This document shows positions 16,112-22,478 of a stretch of 56,110 bases of DNA, piece after piece. Each line of letters starts with the position of its first letter. Within the stretch, counting starts at the first letter, position 1. Origin of the DNA: a virus; IMG/VR virus record IMGVR_UViG_3300030098_005697, positions 1-56,110 of that record; one strand, 5' to 3'. The notes below the pieces were generated by a model. It saw only the letters and a program-made list of their open reading frames with translations. It had not been told where the DNA came from and ran no database searches. Both the position numbers and the translations under genes were made by a program.

Positions 16112-16191
16112 TACTTTGTCTCCTGATTTTGCTTGGTTTTGGTTCTTCTTCCTATTCTTCCTCTTCCTACTCTGAACTTTAGTACAAACAT
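16111..16191 (-). CDS. Possible 26-aa basic leader peptide
   Basis: The ATG at 16191 has AAGGAG 5 nt upstream and the ORF ends in TAATG, sharing one base with the next start. The peptide is strongly basic (VGRGRIGRRTKTK). The excellent ribosome binding site and coupled stop suggest it is translated; no function is known. Confidence 0.4.
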   Translation of the reverse strand: MFVLKFRVGRGRIGRRTKTKQNQETK

Positions 16192-16272
16192 ACTTTCTCC
16201 TTTGGTGTAAACACCACGAGAGGCACCCGCTCCAGAGAACGAGTGCCCCAAGCACTGCCGACACAATCAGAG

Positions 16273-17538
16273 TTAAGCGCCCATGTAGGCCTTAATTACA
16301 GGGGCAAACGCCCTCATGGCCGGGGGAACTTTCCCCTTGAGAGCCTTCTTGATGTGGGGTTTCTGAAACTGACCATCGGACATCAAACTCTTCACAGTCC
16401 GAACAATCATGCCCTCCTTCCCAGTGACCTCTTTGGCATTGAGAAGGAAGTCCCATGCGGCAAGCCACGCGGTTGCATCCTTCTCCTGGGCACTCTTCTC
16501 AAGTGCCAGAGAAACCACGTTCTGGCAAATCACCAAGACTTTGTGGTTATCCTTGGCGTACATTTCAAAGATACCTTTGACGGCATCTTTGTCCCCTGCC
16601 ACCCGGAGGCATTCCCTGGGAGATGGCAAATCCCAGTTGGCCTTGAAGGCCAAAAACTGATTGGTGATATGGCTGCTTATGCAGCCTTGGAGCAACTTCA
16701 TCTCGGCATCTGCCAAGATGGAAGCCGGAACCTTCCCCTCTTTTCGAAGGGCTTCACACGCAGTCAGCAGGAAGATGGCTCCCAGCCAAGAGCGAGAGTT
16801 GGCACAGGGACCAGCCTCTCCTAAGAGAACTCCATCCAGGGCATTCTCTGGAGAAGGTTTCGATAGCATGTACTCTCCATTCTTCTCTAAGAACGCCGAG
16901 ACTAATGTCCTGGTAGACACTGCTTCTCGCCTCCAACCGGGAGGGAGGCTTATGATGGGAGGAGTGGGGGTTGGATTGTCTTCACCTCGGGAGAAGGCTT
17001 CAAAGAAGTCCTCTGTATAAGAATCATATTCCTCCCAACTGGGAGCCTTCATGATTAGCTGGCAAAATCTGCTGGCCATCGGCCCTGAGAATTGTTCCCC
17101 AGTTGTACTGCTCTCTGGAGGGTTCAACATCGCTACAATGGCGGTGTTCTTCGGTAGCCGAACTGTTCCCAGTTGTGCCCCTGTGAGCACGTTCTGGAAT
17201 GCACTCTGAACATGCGTTCCACCCTCCACTGCCTCATCGATTATCAGGCATCCTTCCCCAGGCTTCGCTTCCAAAACAGCATCAAATATTCCACTGGGAA
17301 GGAAGCTTGCAACGTTCGCCCCCGGGCGGATGTATGGAATACCCGCTACCGCCTCGGGAATAATTTGTGAGCAACTAAAGTGTGCCCACGTTCGGAACAT
17401 TGCATTGACAATTGCTTTCACACGAGCGCTCTTGCCGACGCCAGGGTCACCAATCAAGGCGACTCCCAGACCCTCTTCAGTTTCCTGTTGTACTCTAAGG
17501 CCGATTTGAAGGGCCATTATTGTTGCTGACATTTTCAT
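16273..17538 (-). CDS. MoxR-type AAA+ ATPase
   Basis: A 421-aa AAA+ protein. Walker A is GDPGVGKS at 30-37, followed by the MoxR-like phrase PEAVAGIPY at 61-69, Walker B CLIIDE ending at D101-E102, and a sensor 1 segment AIVAMLNPPE around 129-138 with the key Asn. The C-terminal 250 residues are helical lid and an extra domain. MoxR ATPases act with VWA proteins to remodel or load cofactors into targets. The VWA gene lies 1.2 kb downstream in the same operon. The ATG has AGGAG in the recurring leader GGAGAAAGCAAAA. It could act on virion assembly or on a host protein; the target is not visible. Confidence 0.92.
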   Translation of the reverse strand: MKMSATIMALQIGLRVQQETEEGLGVALIGDPGVGKSARVKAIVNAMFRTWAHFSCSQIIPEAVAGIPYIRPGANVASFLPSGIFDAVLEAKPGEGCLIIDEAVEGGTHVQSAFQNVLTGAQLGTVRLPKNTAIVAMLNPPESSTTGEQFSGPMASRFCQLIMKAPSWEEYDSYTEDFFEAFSRGEDNPTPTPPIISLPPGWRREAVSTRTLVSAFLEKNGEYMLSKPSPENALDGVLLGEAGPCANSRSWLGAIFLLTACEALRKEGKVPASILADAEMKLLQGCISSHITNQFLAFKANWDLPSPRECLRVAGDKDAVKGIFEMYAKDNHKVLVICQNVVSLALEKSAQEKDATAWLAAWDFLLNAKEVTGKEGMIVRTVKSLMSDGQFQKPHIKKALKGKVPPAMRAFAPVIKAYMGA

Positions 17539-17566
17539 TTTTGCTTTCTCCTATACTGACTCGAAA

Positions 17567-17624
17567 TTGAGTACAGTAAAAGGCCCACCAAGCTTTCGAC
17601 TGGTGAGCGATTTGCTGTACTCAA
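17567..17624 (-). repeat. Stop-codon-anchored stem-loop, copy B
   Basis: Outer stem of 10 perfect pairs: TTGAGTACAG (17567-17576) with CTGTACTCAA (17615-17624). Inner stem CACCA (17586-17590) with TGGTG (17601-17605), again a 10-nt loop. On the minus strand the TGA of the 65-aa gene (17623-17621) lies in the 5' arm, and the leader of the MoxR gene follows. Confidence 0.88.
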
Positions 17625-17818
17625 GCCCTGAAATACTCTCCAAAGAGGAGCACCAACTTCTTCTCCCCAAAGGAAGCCGCTACTAAGTAGTGCTCCCCCA
17701 AAGACCTTCTTACAGCACTGTCTTCAACTGGAACCCAAACAGGTCCCAAGTTCTCCCAGGTCTCTCCGGAGACCTCCAACACTGTGTCTAAGAAGGATGC
17801 CAATGTTTCATGTTTCAT
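17621..17818 (-). CDS. Hypothetical small protein
   Basis: A 65-aa acidic protein beginning MKHETLASFLDTVLEVSG. There is only a weak ribosome binding site (GAGAG) before the ATG, but the stop codon is embedded in stem-loop B in the same way as for the neighbouring genes, which supports it as a real gene. A short helix is followed by strands (GPVWVPV, HYLVAASF, KLVLLFGEYF). No family is recognised. Confidence 0.6.
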   Translation of the reverse strand: MKHETLASFLDTVLEVSGETWENLGPVWVPVEDSAVRRSLGEHYLVAASFGEKKLVLLFGEYFRA

Positions 17819-17885
17819 GTTTATTCTCTCTTGAAAATCGGGGTAAACCTACCAAACCGTGTGAACCTGGCAAACCCCTATCAGT

Positions 17886-17911
17886 GTTTCTGGAGGTCAC
17901 CCCCCAGAAAC
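17886..17911 (-). other. Intercistronic hairpin
   Basis: GTTTCTGG (17886-17893) pairs with CCAGAAAC (17904-17911), with further G-C pairing in the loop. It lies between the zinc-ribbon gene (stop 17943) and the 65-aa gene. Its sequence differs from copies A-D and it does not include a stop codon. Confidence 0.6.
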
Positions 17912-17942
17912 TGTCTCAATGCAACAAAACTAAGAATTCCTT

Positions 17943-18128
17943 TCACTCATCGGGATTCTCCTCTGCCTTGCTACGGCAAAATACACACTCAAAGTGTTTT
18001 GGGTCGATGAATCTTGGGCTCTCAGCCAACTCACGGTCAGCGCAGACCGTGAGTTTGATTGTAAACAAAACGGCGTCCTTGTATTTATTAGTGCGGGATA
18101 CGCACTTAGGATTACTACACCTAAGCAT
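17943..18128 (-). CDS. Small zinc-ribbon-like protein
   Basis: A 61-aa protein. The start at 18128 has AAGGAG about 6 nt upstream; the longer frame to 18206 does not. Two cysteine pairs, C4/C9 (CSNPKC) and C48/C51 (CVFC), can hold one zinc ion, with strands in between (AVLFTIKLTVCADREL). Small phage zinc ribbons of this size may bind nucleic acid or host proteins. The C-terminal tail is acidic. Function unknown. Confidence 0.7.
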   Translation of the reverse strand: MLRCSNPKCVSRTNKYKDAVLFTIKLTVCADRELAESPRFIDPKHFECVFCRSKAEENPDE

Positions 18129-18174
18129 GAACCTCTCCTTTTTCGTTTCCAAGGGTTGTTGTTGTTTTGGTCTC

Positions 18175-18339
18175 TCAGGCAAGAAGCCTAAGGACCTCCC
18201 AGACACAAACAGACACTGCTAAAGCATTGACTCCCATCAACACAAGAAGCGCTCGAATCTGAGCACTCCCCGAGGACCAGCAATTGGAGAAAGTTAAGAT
18301 GAGCCAGAACCAAATCGGGAGCATTAGAAGGTAGAACAT
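18175..18339 (-). CDS. Small membrane protein with two predicted TM helices
   Basis: A 54-aa protein whose ATG shares one base with the stop of the previous gene (TAATG). Residues 2-17 (FYLLMLPIWFWLILTF) and 29-47 (RALLVLMGVNALAVSVCVW) are both long enough and hydrophobic enough to cross a membrane. It is not near the lysis cassette. It could be a holin-like or membrane-anchoring component of this operon. Confidence 0.6.
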   Translation of the reverse strand: MFYLLMLPIWFWLILTFSNCWSSGSAQIRALLVLMGVNALAVSVCVWEVLRLLA

Positions 18340-18506
18340 TAGCTGTTCTCCCGGGGAAGAAGACCGGCCTGAAAGGCTTCAATTAACTGGTCAATATTCC
18401 GGTCTTCCTTTTCCAACTTCTCCAAGCGCTCAGTCTCTGTACTGGGAACGCTCCCAGCACAACCGGTTTGAATCTCCCAAATCATTGCTTCATAATTGCT
18501 TGGCAT
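18339..18506 (-). CDS. Hypothetical 55-aa protein
   Basis: Starts MPSNYEAMIWEIQTG at 18506 with an AAAGGAG ribosome binding site. It is short, acidic and helical in the C-terminal half (ETERLEKLEKEDRN). It follows stem-loop C and is translationally coupled to the membrane protein gene downstream. No family is recognised. Confidence 0.65.
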   Translation of the reverse strand: MPSNYEAMIWEIQTGCAGSVPSTETERLEKLEKEDRNIDQLIEAFQAGLLPRENS

Positions 18507-18531
18507 TTTGCTTGCTCCTTTGTTTTCCTGC

Positions 18532-18592
18532 TTGATTACAGGCGAGCAACCACCAGAGAGGAACCCCGCTGGTAGTTACCGATTGTATTCAA
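18532..18592 (-). repeat. Stop-codon-anchored stem-loop, copy C
   Basis: Outer stem TTGATTACA (18532-18540) with TGTATTCAA (18584-18592), one T-T mismatch. Inner stem AACCACCAG (18548-18556) with CTGGTAGTT (18569-18577), one mismatch. The 5' side shares CAGGCGAGCA with copy D. The minus-strand TGA of the 90-aa gene (18591-18589) lies in the stem. Confidence 0.83.
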
Positions 18593-18861
18593 ACAGCTTT
18601 CACATACTCAGGATGGAGAGAAACTTTGATACCTCCATCTCTATCGAGAGAGAAGGCGTCCCCACGAGGGCCATAACCTTCACATAGGTACGGCAAACCC
18701 TGATGCCAAACCGTGATCTGGCCAGCATACGAAGTTACTCTTCCATTGCTGACCGTGTTGTATGACCGGTCTTCCAGTCCCTGAATCTCATCCCAACGAT
18801 TTGAAGCATTCCGGCGGAATGCCTTGGACTTTGCTTTCTCAATAATCTCTTTCTTATTCAT
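18589..18861 (-). CDS. Hypothetical 90-aa protein
   Basis: The ATG at 18861 has AAGGAG 8 nt upstream and lies just after stem-loop D; the stop lies in stem-loop C. The N-terminus is basic and helical (MNKKEIIEKAKSKAFRR). The rest is strand-rich (GRVTSYAGQITVWHQGLPYLCEGYG). No family is recognised. The gene is held between two copies of the stem-loop, like a cassette. Confidence 0.7.
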   Translation of the reverse strand: MNKKEIIEKAKSKAFRRNASNRWDEIQGLEDRSYNTVSNGRVTSYAGQITVWHQGLPYLCEGYGPRGDAFSLDRDGGIKVSLHPEYVKAV

Positions 18862-18882
18862 CTTTCTTACTCCTTCCCCTGC

Positions 18883-18942
18883 TTGAGTGCAGGCGAGCAG
18901 CCACTAAAGAGTCTCTCCTTAGTAGCTACCGGCTCCACTCAA
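18883..18942 (-). repeat. Stop-codon-anchored stem-loop, copy D
   Basis: Outer stem TTGAGTG (18883-18889) with CACTCAA (18936-18942). A middle pair GAGC/GCTC and an inner stem ACTAA/TTAGT (18903-18907 with 18919-18923) complete it. The minus-strand TGA of the 70-aa gene (18941-18939) lies in the 5' arm. Confidence 0.83.
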
Positions 18943-19151
18943 ACAGCTATTTCATTGAAGCTCTTTAGTTTCTTGTTGTGTTCTGAAACTTTCAAGGCCT
19001 GGATGGCCAGTTTCAGGTGGCCTTGAATCCGCCGGATTTGGGGGTTCTCTTGGCATCCAGCATACTCAACCAACTCTTCCAACTCTTCCAGCGCCAATTC
19101 AAGGTGCCGCTGAGTGACCGAGTTGAGAGCTTGTTCTCGAAGATTAGACAT
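18939..19151 (-). CDS. Hypothetical 70-aa helical protein
   Basis: The start MSNLREQALNSVTQ at 19151 has GGAGG upstream and overlaps the previous gene by 8 nt; the longer frame to 19319 lies wholly within that gene and is rejected. Almost the whole protein is predicted to be helical with Leu and Glu spacing (LELALEELEELVEY), so it may oligomerise. Its stop codon is in stem-loop D. No family is recognised. Confidence 0.65.
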   Translation of the reverse strand: MSNLREQALNSVTQRHLELALEELEELVEYAGCQENPQIRRIQGHLKLAIQALKVSEHNKKLKSFNEIAV

Positions 19152-19566
19152 TGCCAACCTCCAGCTTCCGTTCGAAGCTTCCATCTTTTCCCGTCCAGGA
19201 GCCAGTTGCGTCGGGACCCCATTGCAGGAAAGTTCCCTTTTCCGTGTTGACAAAGCTTCCCTCGGAACTCCATTCAAATCCCCAGGGGCGCAATTTCTCC
19301 TGGACTTCCAGGAGGTCATCCCCCAAAGAGGACTTCAACATCTCCTCCATCCCCATCTTCTTTGCTTCCTGGAAACAGACAAACATGATTTGCGCCGCAA
19401 ACTTGATGGCTTCTTCTCGGTTTCGGTGGTGTGCCTCCCGAAGAACTTTGTCAATCTCTTCGCGCACGAGGTCCACCACATGCCAGGAGATAATCTCCTC
19501 GGCCATAAGGTTCGAAATGGTTTCTTGAAGTTCTCTCAGTTTTCTTTGCTCTGAATATCGAAGCAT
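19144..19566 (-). CDS. Hypothetical 140-aa protein
   Basis: Begins MLRYSEQRKLRELQETISN after the recurring leader GGAGAAAGCAAG. Residues 1-80 are helical and charged, with an amphipathic stretch (EEIDKVLREAHHRNREEAIK). Residues 95-140 look like a small strand-rich unit with several Trp and Gly. No motif is recognised. Confidence 0.7.
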   Translation of the reverse strand: MLRYSEQRKLRELQETISNLMAEEIISWHVVDLVREEIDKVLREAHHRNREEAIKFAAQIMFVCFQEAKKMGMEEMLKSSLGDDLLEVQEKLRPWGFEWSSEGSFVNTEKGTFLQWGPDATGSWTGKDGSFERKLEVGNV

Positions 19567-19601
19567 CTTGCTTTCTCCTATTTGGTTGCTGTTTCATCCT
19601 T

Positions 19602-19796
19602 CTATGGAATCTTCAGTGACCCAGAATCAGGGCCATACAGCGCAAACTCAACAAACCGCAAAAACGTGGCAGACCCCCTATCACTTCTTCGAGGTAGCCC
19701 CTCGAAGTGTCGTTTGTTTGAGATGTTTCCCCAGGAAGGTCCCGGGTTTGGGTCCCCCTGGGGAGGTCCCCAGGGATGGTCTCGATTTTCAGCCAC
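19602..19796 (-). CDS. Doubtful 64-aa ORF in a structured gap
   Basis: This GTG-start frame (MAENRDHPWGPPQGD) nearly fills the gap between the 289-aa and 140-aa genes, but it lacks a ribosome binding site. The same DNA holds strong hairpins: CTTCGAGG/CCTCGAAG (19687-19707) and CCCTGGGGA/TCCCCAGGG (19756-19775). The region may be purely structural RNA rather than coding. Confidence 0.25.
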   Translation of the reverse strand: MAENRDHPWGPPQGDPNPGPSWGNISNKRHFEGLPRRSDRGSATFLRFVEFALYGPDSGSLKIP

Positions 19797-19802
19797 AAGA
19801 AA

Positions 19803-19825
19803 GGGGGTCCCGAAATGGGACCCCC
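19803..19825 (-). terminator. GC-rich terminator-like hairpin after the first gene of the operon
   Basis: GGGGGTCCC (19803-19811) pairs perfectly with GGGACCCCC (19817-19825) around a 5-nt loop. On the minus strand it is followed by TTTCTTGT, a short U-rich tract. It lies 27 nt after the stop of the 289-aa gene. Partial termination would make that gene's product more abundant than those downstream. Confidence 0.65.
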
Positions 19826-19852
19826 AGAGAAGGAAGAGAGAAGAGGGAAGCG

Positions 19853-20722
19853 CTACCCCAGGAGACCCTTCTCTTGCGCGGCATTCTGAGCACCAGCCAG
19901 CGCAGCCCGAGCGGCTGCAAGTTGAGCCTCCAACTTCGCAACGGCACTGCGAGAAGCTTCCAACTTCTCCAGTTCTTCGGCCGGGTTGAGTAGACCAACA
20001 GTACCCCCCAGGACCTCCGCAATATCCGCGTCAAGCAAGTCCCACTCAAGACCGTTGTTATCAGTCAGGTCTCCATCGTTTTGAAGTAGTGACCACAAGA
20101 CCTCCCGACACCGGTTGAGAAGGGAAGCGTAGATTGGGTTCACAGGCACCACTTGAGTGGAACCCTTCAGGGCTGCTTTCATCTCCTCAATGTCTGCGCT
20201 GAGGTCTCCTGAAGCGCCCCCAGGGGAGTGCATGGAGAACGTCACGGGGGAGGTCTTGACGGTACCGCACCACTTCCCGAATCCCATCTTGTCGGGGCTA
20301 GCTGCGTTCAAGTTGAAAGCAGGCATCTCCTGAAGTGGCGAGAACATGTGACCCGTAGGGCTACCGTTCACATACTGACGGAACACCAATGCGGTAGCTC
20401 GTTTTGTCTTCAGGCCAGCGGACCCCTTCCGACGTCCCACTTGAACCAGGGACGTGGGAGTCAATGCCCAACCCGAGAAGTCAGGACCGAAAGTAGTCGT
20501 CACCTTGGAGACCTTGGCTCGATTCGCCTCCTGGAGAGCAGCGTGCGCAGCGGCATCTTCCCATGGGTTTGTGACGTCCTCTTGGAGAGCGTCTTCAGGG
20601 GAAGTCTCTGGGGAGGCCTCGGAAGAGGTCTCTTGGGGGGAGGTCTCTGGGGAGGTCTCCAAGAGAGTGTCAAGAAAGGTCGTCTCGGAAGAGGTCTCTT
20701 GGGCGTTGTTGTTGTTGCTCAT
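19853..20722 (-). CDS. Unknown protein with Ser/Thr/Glu-rich repeats, first gene of the MoxR/VWA operon
   Basis: A 289-aa protein. The start MSNNNNAQETSS at 20722 has GGAG 6 nt upstream in the GGAGAAAGCA leader. Residues 8-50 are low complexity built on ETSPETSP-like repeats. Residues 70-200 are strand-rich with a conserved feel (FGPDFSGWALTPTSL, KTKRATALVFRQYV). The last 50 residues form an Ala/Leu/Glu coiled coil (EELEKLEASRSAVAKLEAQL). It might be a substrate or adaptor of the MoxR ATPase, but there is no direct support. Confidence 0.75.
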   Translation of the reverse strand: MSNNNNAQETSSETTFLDTLLETSPETSPQETSSEASPETSPEDALQEDVTNPWEDAAAHAALQEANRAKVSKVTTTFGPDFSGWALTPTSLVQVGRRKGSAGLKTKRATALVFRQYVNGSPTGHMFSPLQEMPAFNLNAASPDKMGFGKWCGTVKTSPVTFSMHSPGGASGDLSADIEEMKAALKGSTQVVPVNPIYASLLNRCREVLWSLLQNDGDLTDNNGLEWDLLDADIAEVLGGTVGLLNPAEELEKLEASRSAVAKLEAQLAAARAALAGAQNAAQEKGLLG

Positions 20723-20769
20723 TGCTTTCTCCATTGTCTGGGACGGGTTTTCTGGAGGTCGTCGCCAAA

Positions 20770-20982
20770 GCCATTTTCGGCGCAGACTCCCCCGTCCCCC
20801 GGTCCCCAACGGTGCACCGGACCCCAACCTTATCACACGTCTATAACCCCGTGTTCATCGGCATCGTAGAGGACCCCCCTGAACAGTTGTACAGTGTTTT
20901 ATCCAGTGATTCTCCCATCTTCGGCGTATATCCTCCACTTTCATCTATTCAGACCCCGTGGTCAATCTCGCCATTTTCGGCG
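20770..20982 (-). repeat. Three direct repeats CGCCGAARATGG
   Basis: On the minus strand CGCCGAAAATGG, CGCCGAAGATGG and CGCCGAAAATGG occur at 20982-20971, 20926-20915 and 20782-20771, upstream of the 289-aa gene. The outer two extend to 13 identical bases (GCCATTTTCGGCG on the plus strand). All have one orientation. They fit regulator-binding sites or iterons. Confidence 0.6.
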
Positions 20983-21049
20983 TTCTACCGTAGCCCGTGA
21001 CACCACAAAACACCACATGCACCGCGATATCAACTGCCTTGACCCCTTA

Positions 21050-21078
21050 CTTGTCAGGTAATTGTCAAGCCCTATTCT
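21050..21078 (+). promoter_or_regulatory. Operator dyad overlapping a candidate late promoter
   Basis: CTTGTCA-N6-TGTCAAG spans 21050-21069, matching the dyad at 10894-10913. TTGTCA (21051-21056) could serve as a -35 box with TATTCT (21073-21078) as -10 at a 16-nt spacer. A bound regulator would then block or activate late transcription. Confidence 0.5.
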
Positions 21079-21160
21079 ATAGGAGGAACGCCCGATATCG
21101 AGGACCAGCCCATATCAGGCGTTTGTCGGTGTCTATGGCCCGATTGCTTCTAAGCTCTTC

Positions 21161-21174
21161 CAGGTGTCAAGGTA
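21161..21174. promoter_or_regulatory. Second copy of the 14-nt string CAGGTGTCAAGGTA
   Basis: It is identical to 10903-10916 in the other divergent control region and contains the right half-site TGTCAAG of the dyad. It is a possible single half-site or auxiliary operator. Confidence 0.45.
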
Positions 21175-21548
21175 CCTCCAAGACTGTGCAAGCCGTCCAG
21201 CGTGCTATGAGCCGCCTCCCTGGGGGGAGGGTTGGAGGTCTCCTGGTTCGGTCTTTCAGTGCGTGGATTTCAACGGCCGTCAAACAGTGCACCCAGTGTT
21301 CGGGCGCATCCTGGTTGGAGACAAGGGAAGACTGGGCGCCAAGTCGCGCGCTCTCTCCTGCTCTCCTCCCCCGCGCGCGCTCTCCTTCTCTACAGCAGAG
21401 GAGACAACCCCGCGAAAAGAAGAGACGACTTTCATCCTGGGGAAAGAGGGACGAATGGCCTGCCCCCTATCATCCCGTCGGGTAGGCTGCCCAAGGGCAT
21501 CCCCCCTTTGGGGATGGACCATGCCTTTCTTTGGAGTCCCGCTCAACA

Positions 21549-22463
21549 ATGAATCAAGTTTCCCGTTTTCAGAATTGTCGATTACCCCCTTCGAAACTGA
21601 TGCATTTCCTATTTCATAGCAAAACTCTGCGAGAATCTGGACTTCCAAAACGGATGATGCTGGATCAATTATGTGCAACGTTCGGGGTGTATCCTCCGAA
21701 GTTTCAAAAAGAGAAAATGTGGAAGATTTCAGTTATCCCGCAGGTCCGAAGGAACATGGATACTCTTCGTGCGCATCTGATGAAGGCTCCGGTGCTCCTG
21801 TCTGGTCTCCTGGACGAGAGGATGTTTGTAGCCCGCCCGGAGTGGACGGAGGCTCAACGGTATGCGTTCAATCTAAAAGCTCCTCCAAGTCCCTATGAGG
21901 TTGCTTGCGCGCTGCTCCAGGCCCCTACGGCTCAGTTCTGGGGATTGGCGAGGGCCAAGGGGTTCAACCGATGCCGGTATAGTATGTTGTTGTGGTGGGT
22001 GGCTGGATTACCCGAGGAGGCCATGATCCATCACCTGGGCATCTCAAGCGATGAGCTTGATTGGAATCTCGCAAAGTGCATCGAGGACTTGATGGAGACA
22101 GACAACTTCTCCTTCTGGGCATTAAATCCATTGATGGATGTAGTCTGCACCACACAGTCGATGAGAGTCATCCTTCGGAGGATGCGAGAGGGGAGGAAAA
22201 CGGGGACTGGTGCGGGGTTGGGGGAGCGAGAAGCGAAGGACCGACTGTTTGCCCATCCGTATTATCGAGCACAGTTGTATTCGGGGAAGAGCGATAACCC
22301 ACAACCCAGGCCCAACTTCACTCCAGGGATTATTTGGGAAACACTCGACGAGCGCAGGAAATGGGAGAGGACTTGGGATGGGAAAGGGCTGGAGTGGCTG
22401 ATGATTCGGAGAAGGATGGTGAGGACATTGGCACCACAGTGGGCACAACTTCCCATTTATTGA
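21549..22463 (+). CDS. Unknown protein, first gene of the late operon
   Basis: A 304-aa protein (ATG at 21549; the ribosome binding site is poor and a TTG at 21531 or a later ATG cannot be excluded). It is basic with several Trp. Residues 140-175 (GLPEEAMIHHLGISSDELDWNL) look like a helix-turn-helix. Its place, two small genes upstream of the large terminase, would suit a small terminase subunit or a late regulator, but length and sequence do not match a family I know. Confidence 0.65.
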   Translation: MNQVSRFQNCRLPPSKLMHFLFHSKTLRESGLPKRMMLDQLCATFGVYPPKFQKEKMWKISVIPQVRRNMDTLRAHLMKAPVLLSGLLDERMFVARPEWTEAQRYAFNLKAPPSPYEVACALLQAPTAQFWGLARAKGFNRCRYSMLLWWVAGLPEEAMIHHLGISSDELDWNLAKCIEDLMETDNFSFWALNPLMDVVCTTQSMRVILRRMREGRKTGTGAGLGEREAKDRLFAHPYYRAQLYSGKSDNPQPRPNFTPGIIWETLDERRKWERTWDGKGLEWLMIRRRMVRTLAPQWAQLPIY

Positions 22464-22478
22464 TGTTATAGTCAGGCC

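Larger units (their letters stand above)
20723..21548. other. Largest non-coding region: divergent control region with repeats
   Basis: 826 nt between the leftward MoxR/VWA operon and the rightward late operon. The ORFs here have poor starts and biased composition and are not called. Repeats: CCATYTTCGGCG at 20771-20782, 20915-20926 and 20971-20982 (the first and third are exactly 200 bp apart); CGCGCGCTCTC at 21345-21355 and 21374-21384. A hairpin CCCAAGGG/CCTTTGGG lies at 21490-21512. It also contains the operator-like dyad at 21050 and a related string at 21161-21174. Promoters, a replication origin or a packaging site could all be here. Confidence 0.6.

Noticed and set aside
15104-16264. 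Longer start (GTG at 16264) adding a hydrophobic N-terminus to the 335-aa protein
   Set aside because: There is no ribosome binding site before the GTG, while the ATG at 16111 has a good one and is coupled to a short upstream ORF.
20997-21619. Rightward ORFs of about 150-160 aa in the non-coding region
   Set aside because: Starts are poor, the residue content is unusual (Arg/Ser/Pro), frames overlap each other, and the DNA carries repeats and hairpins.
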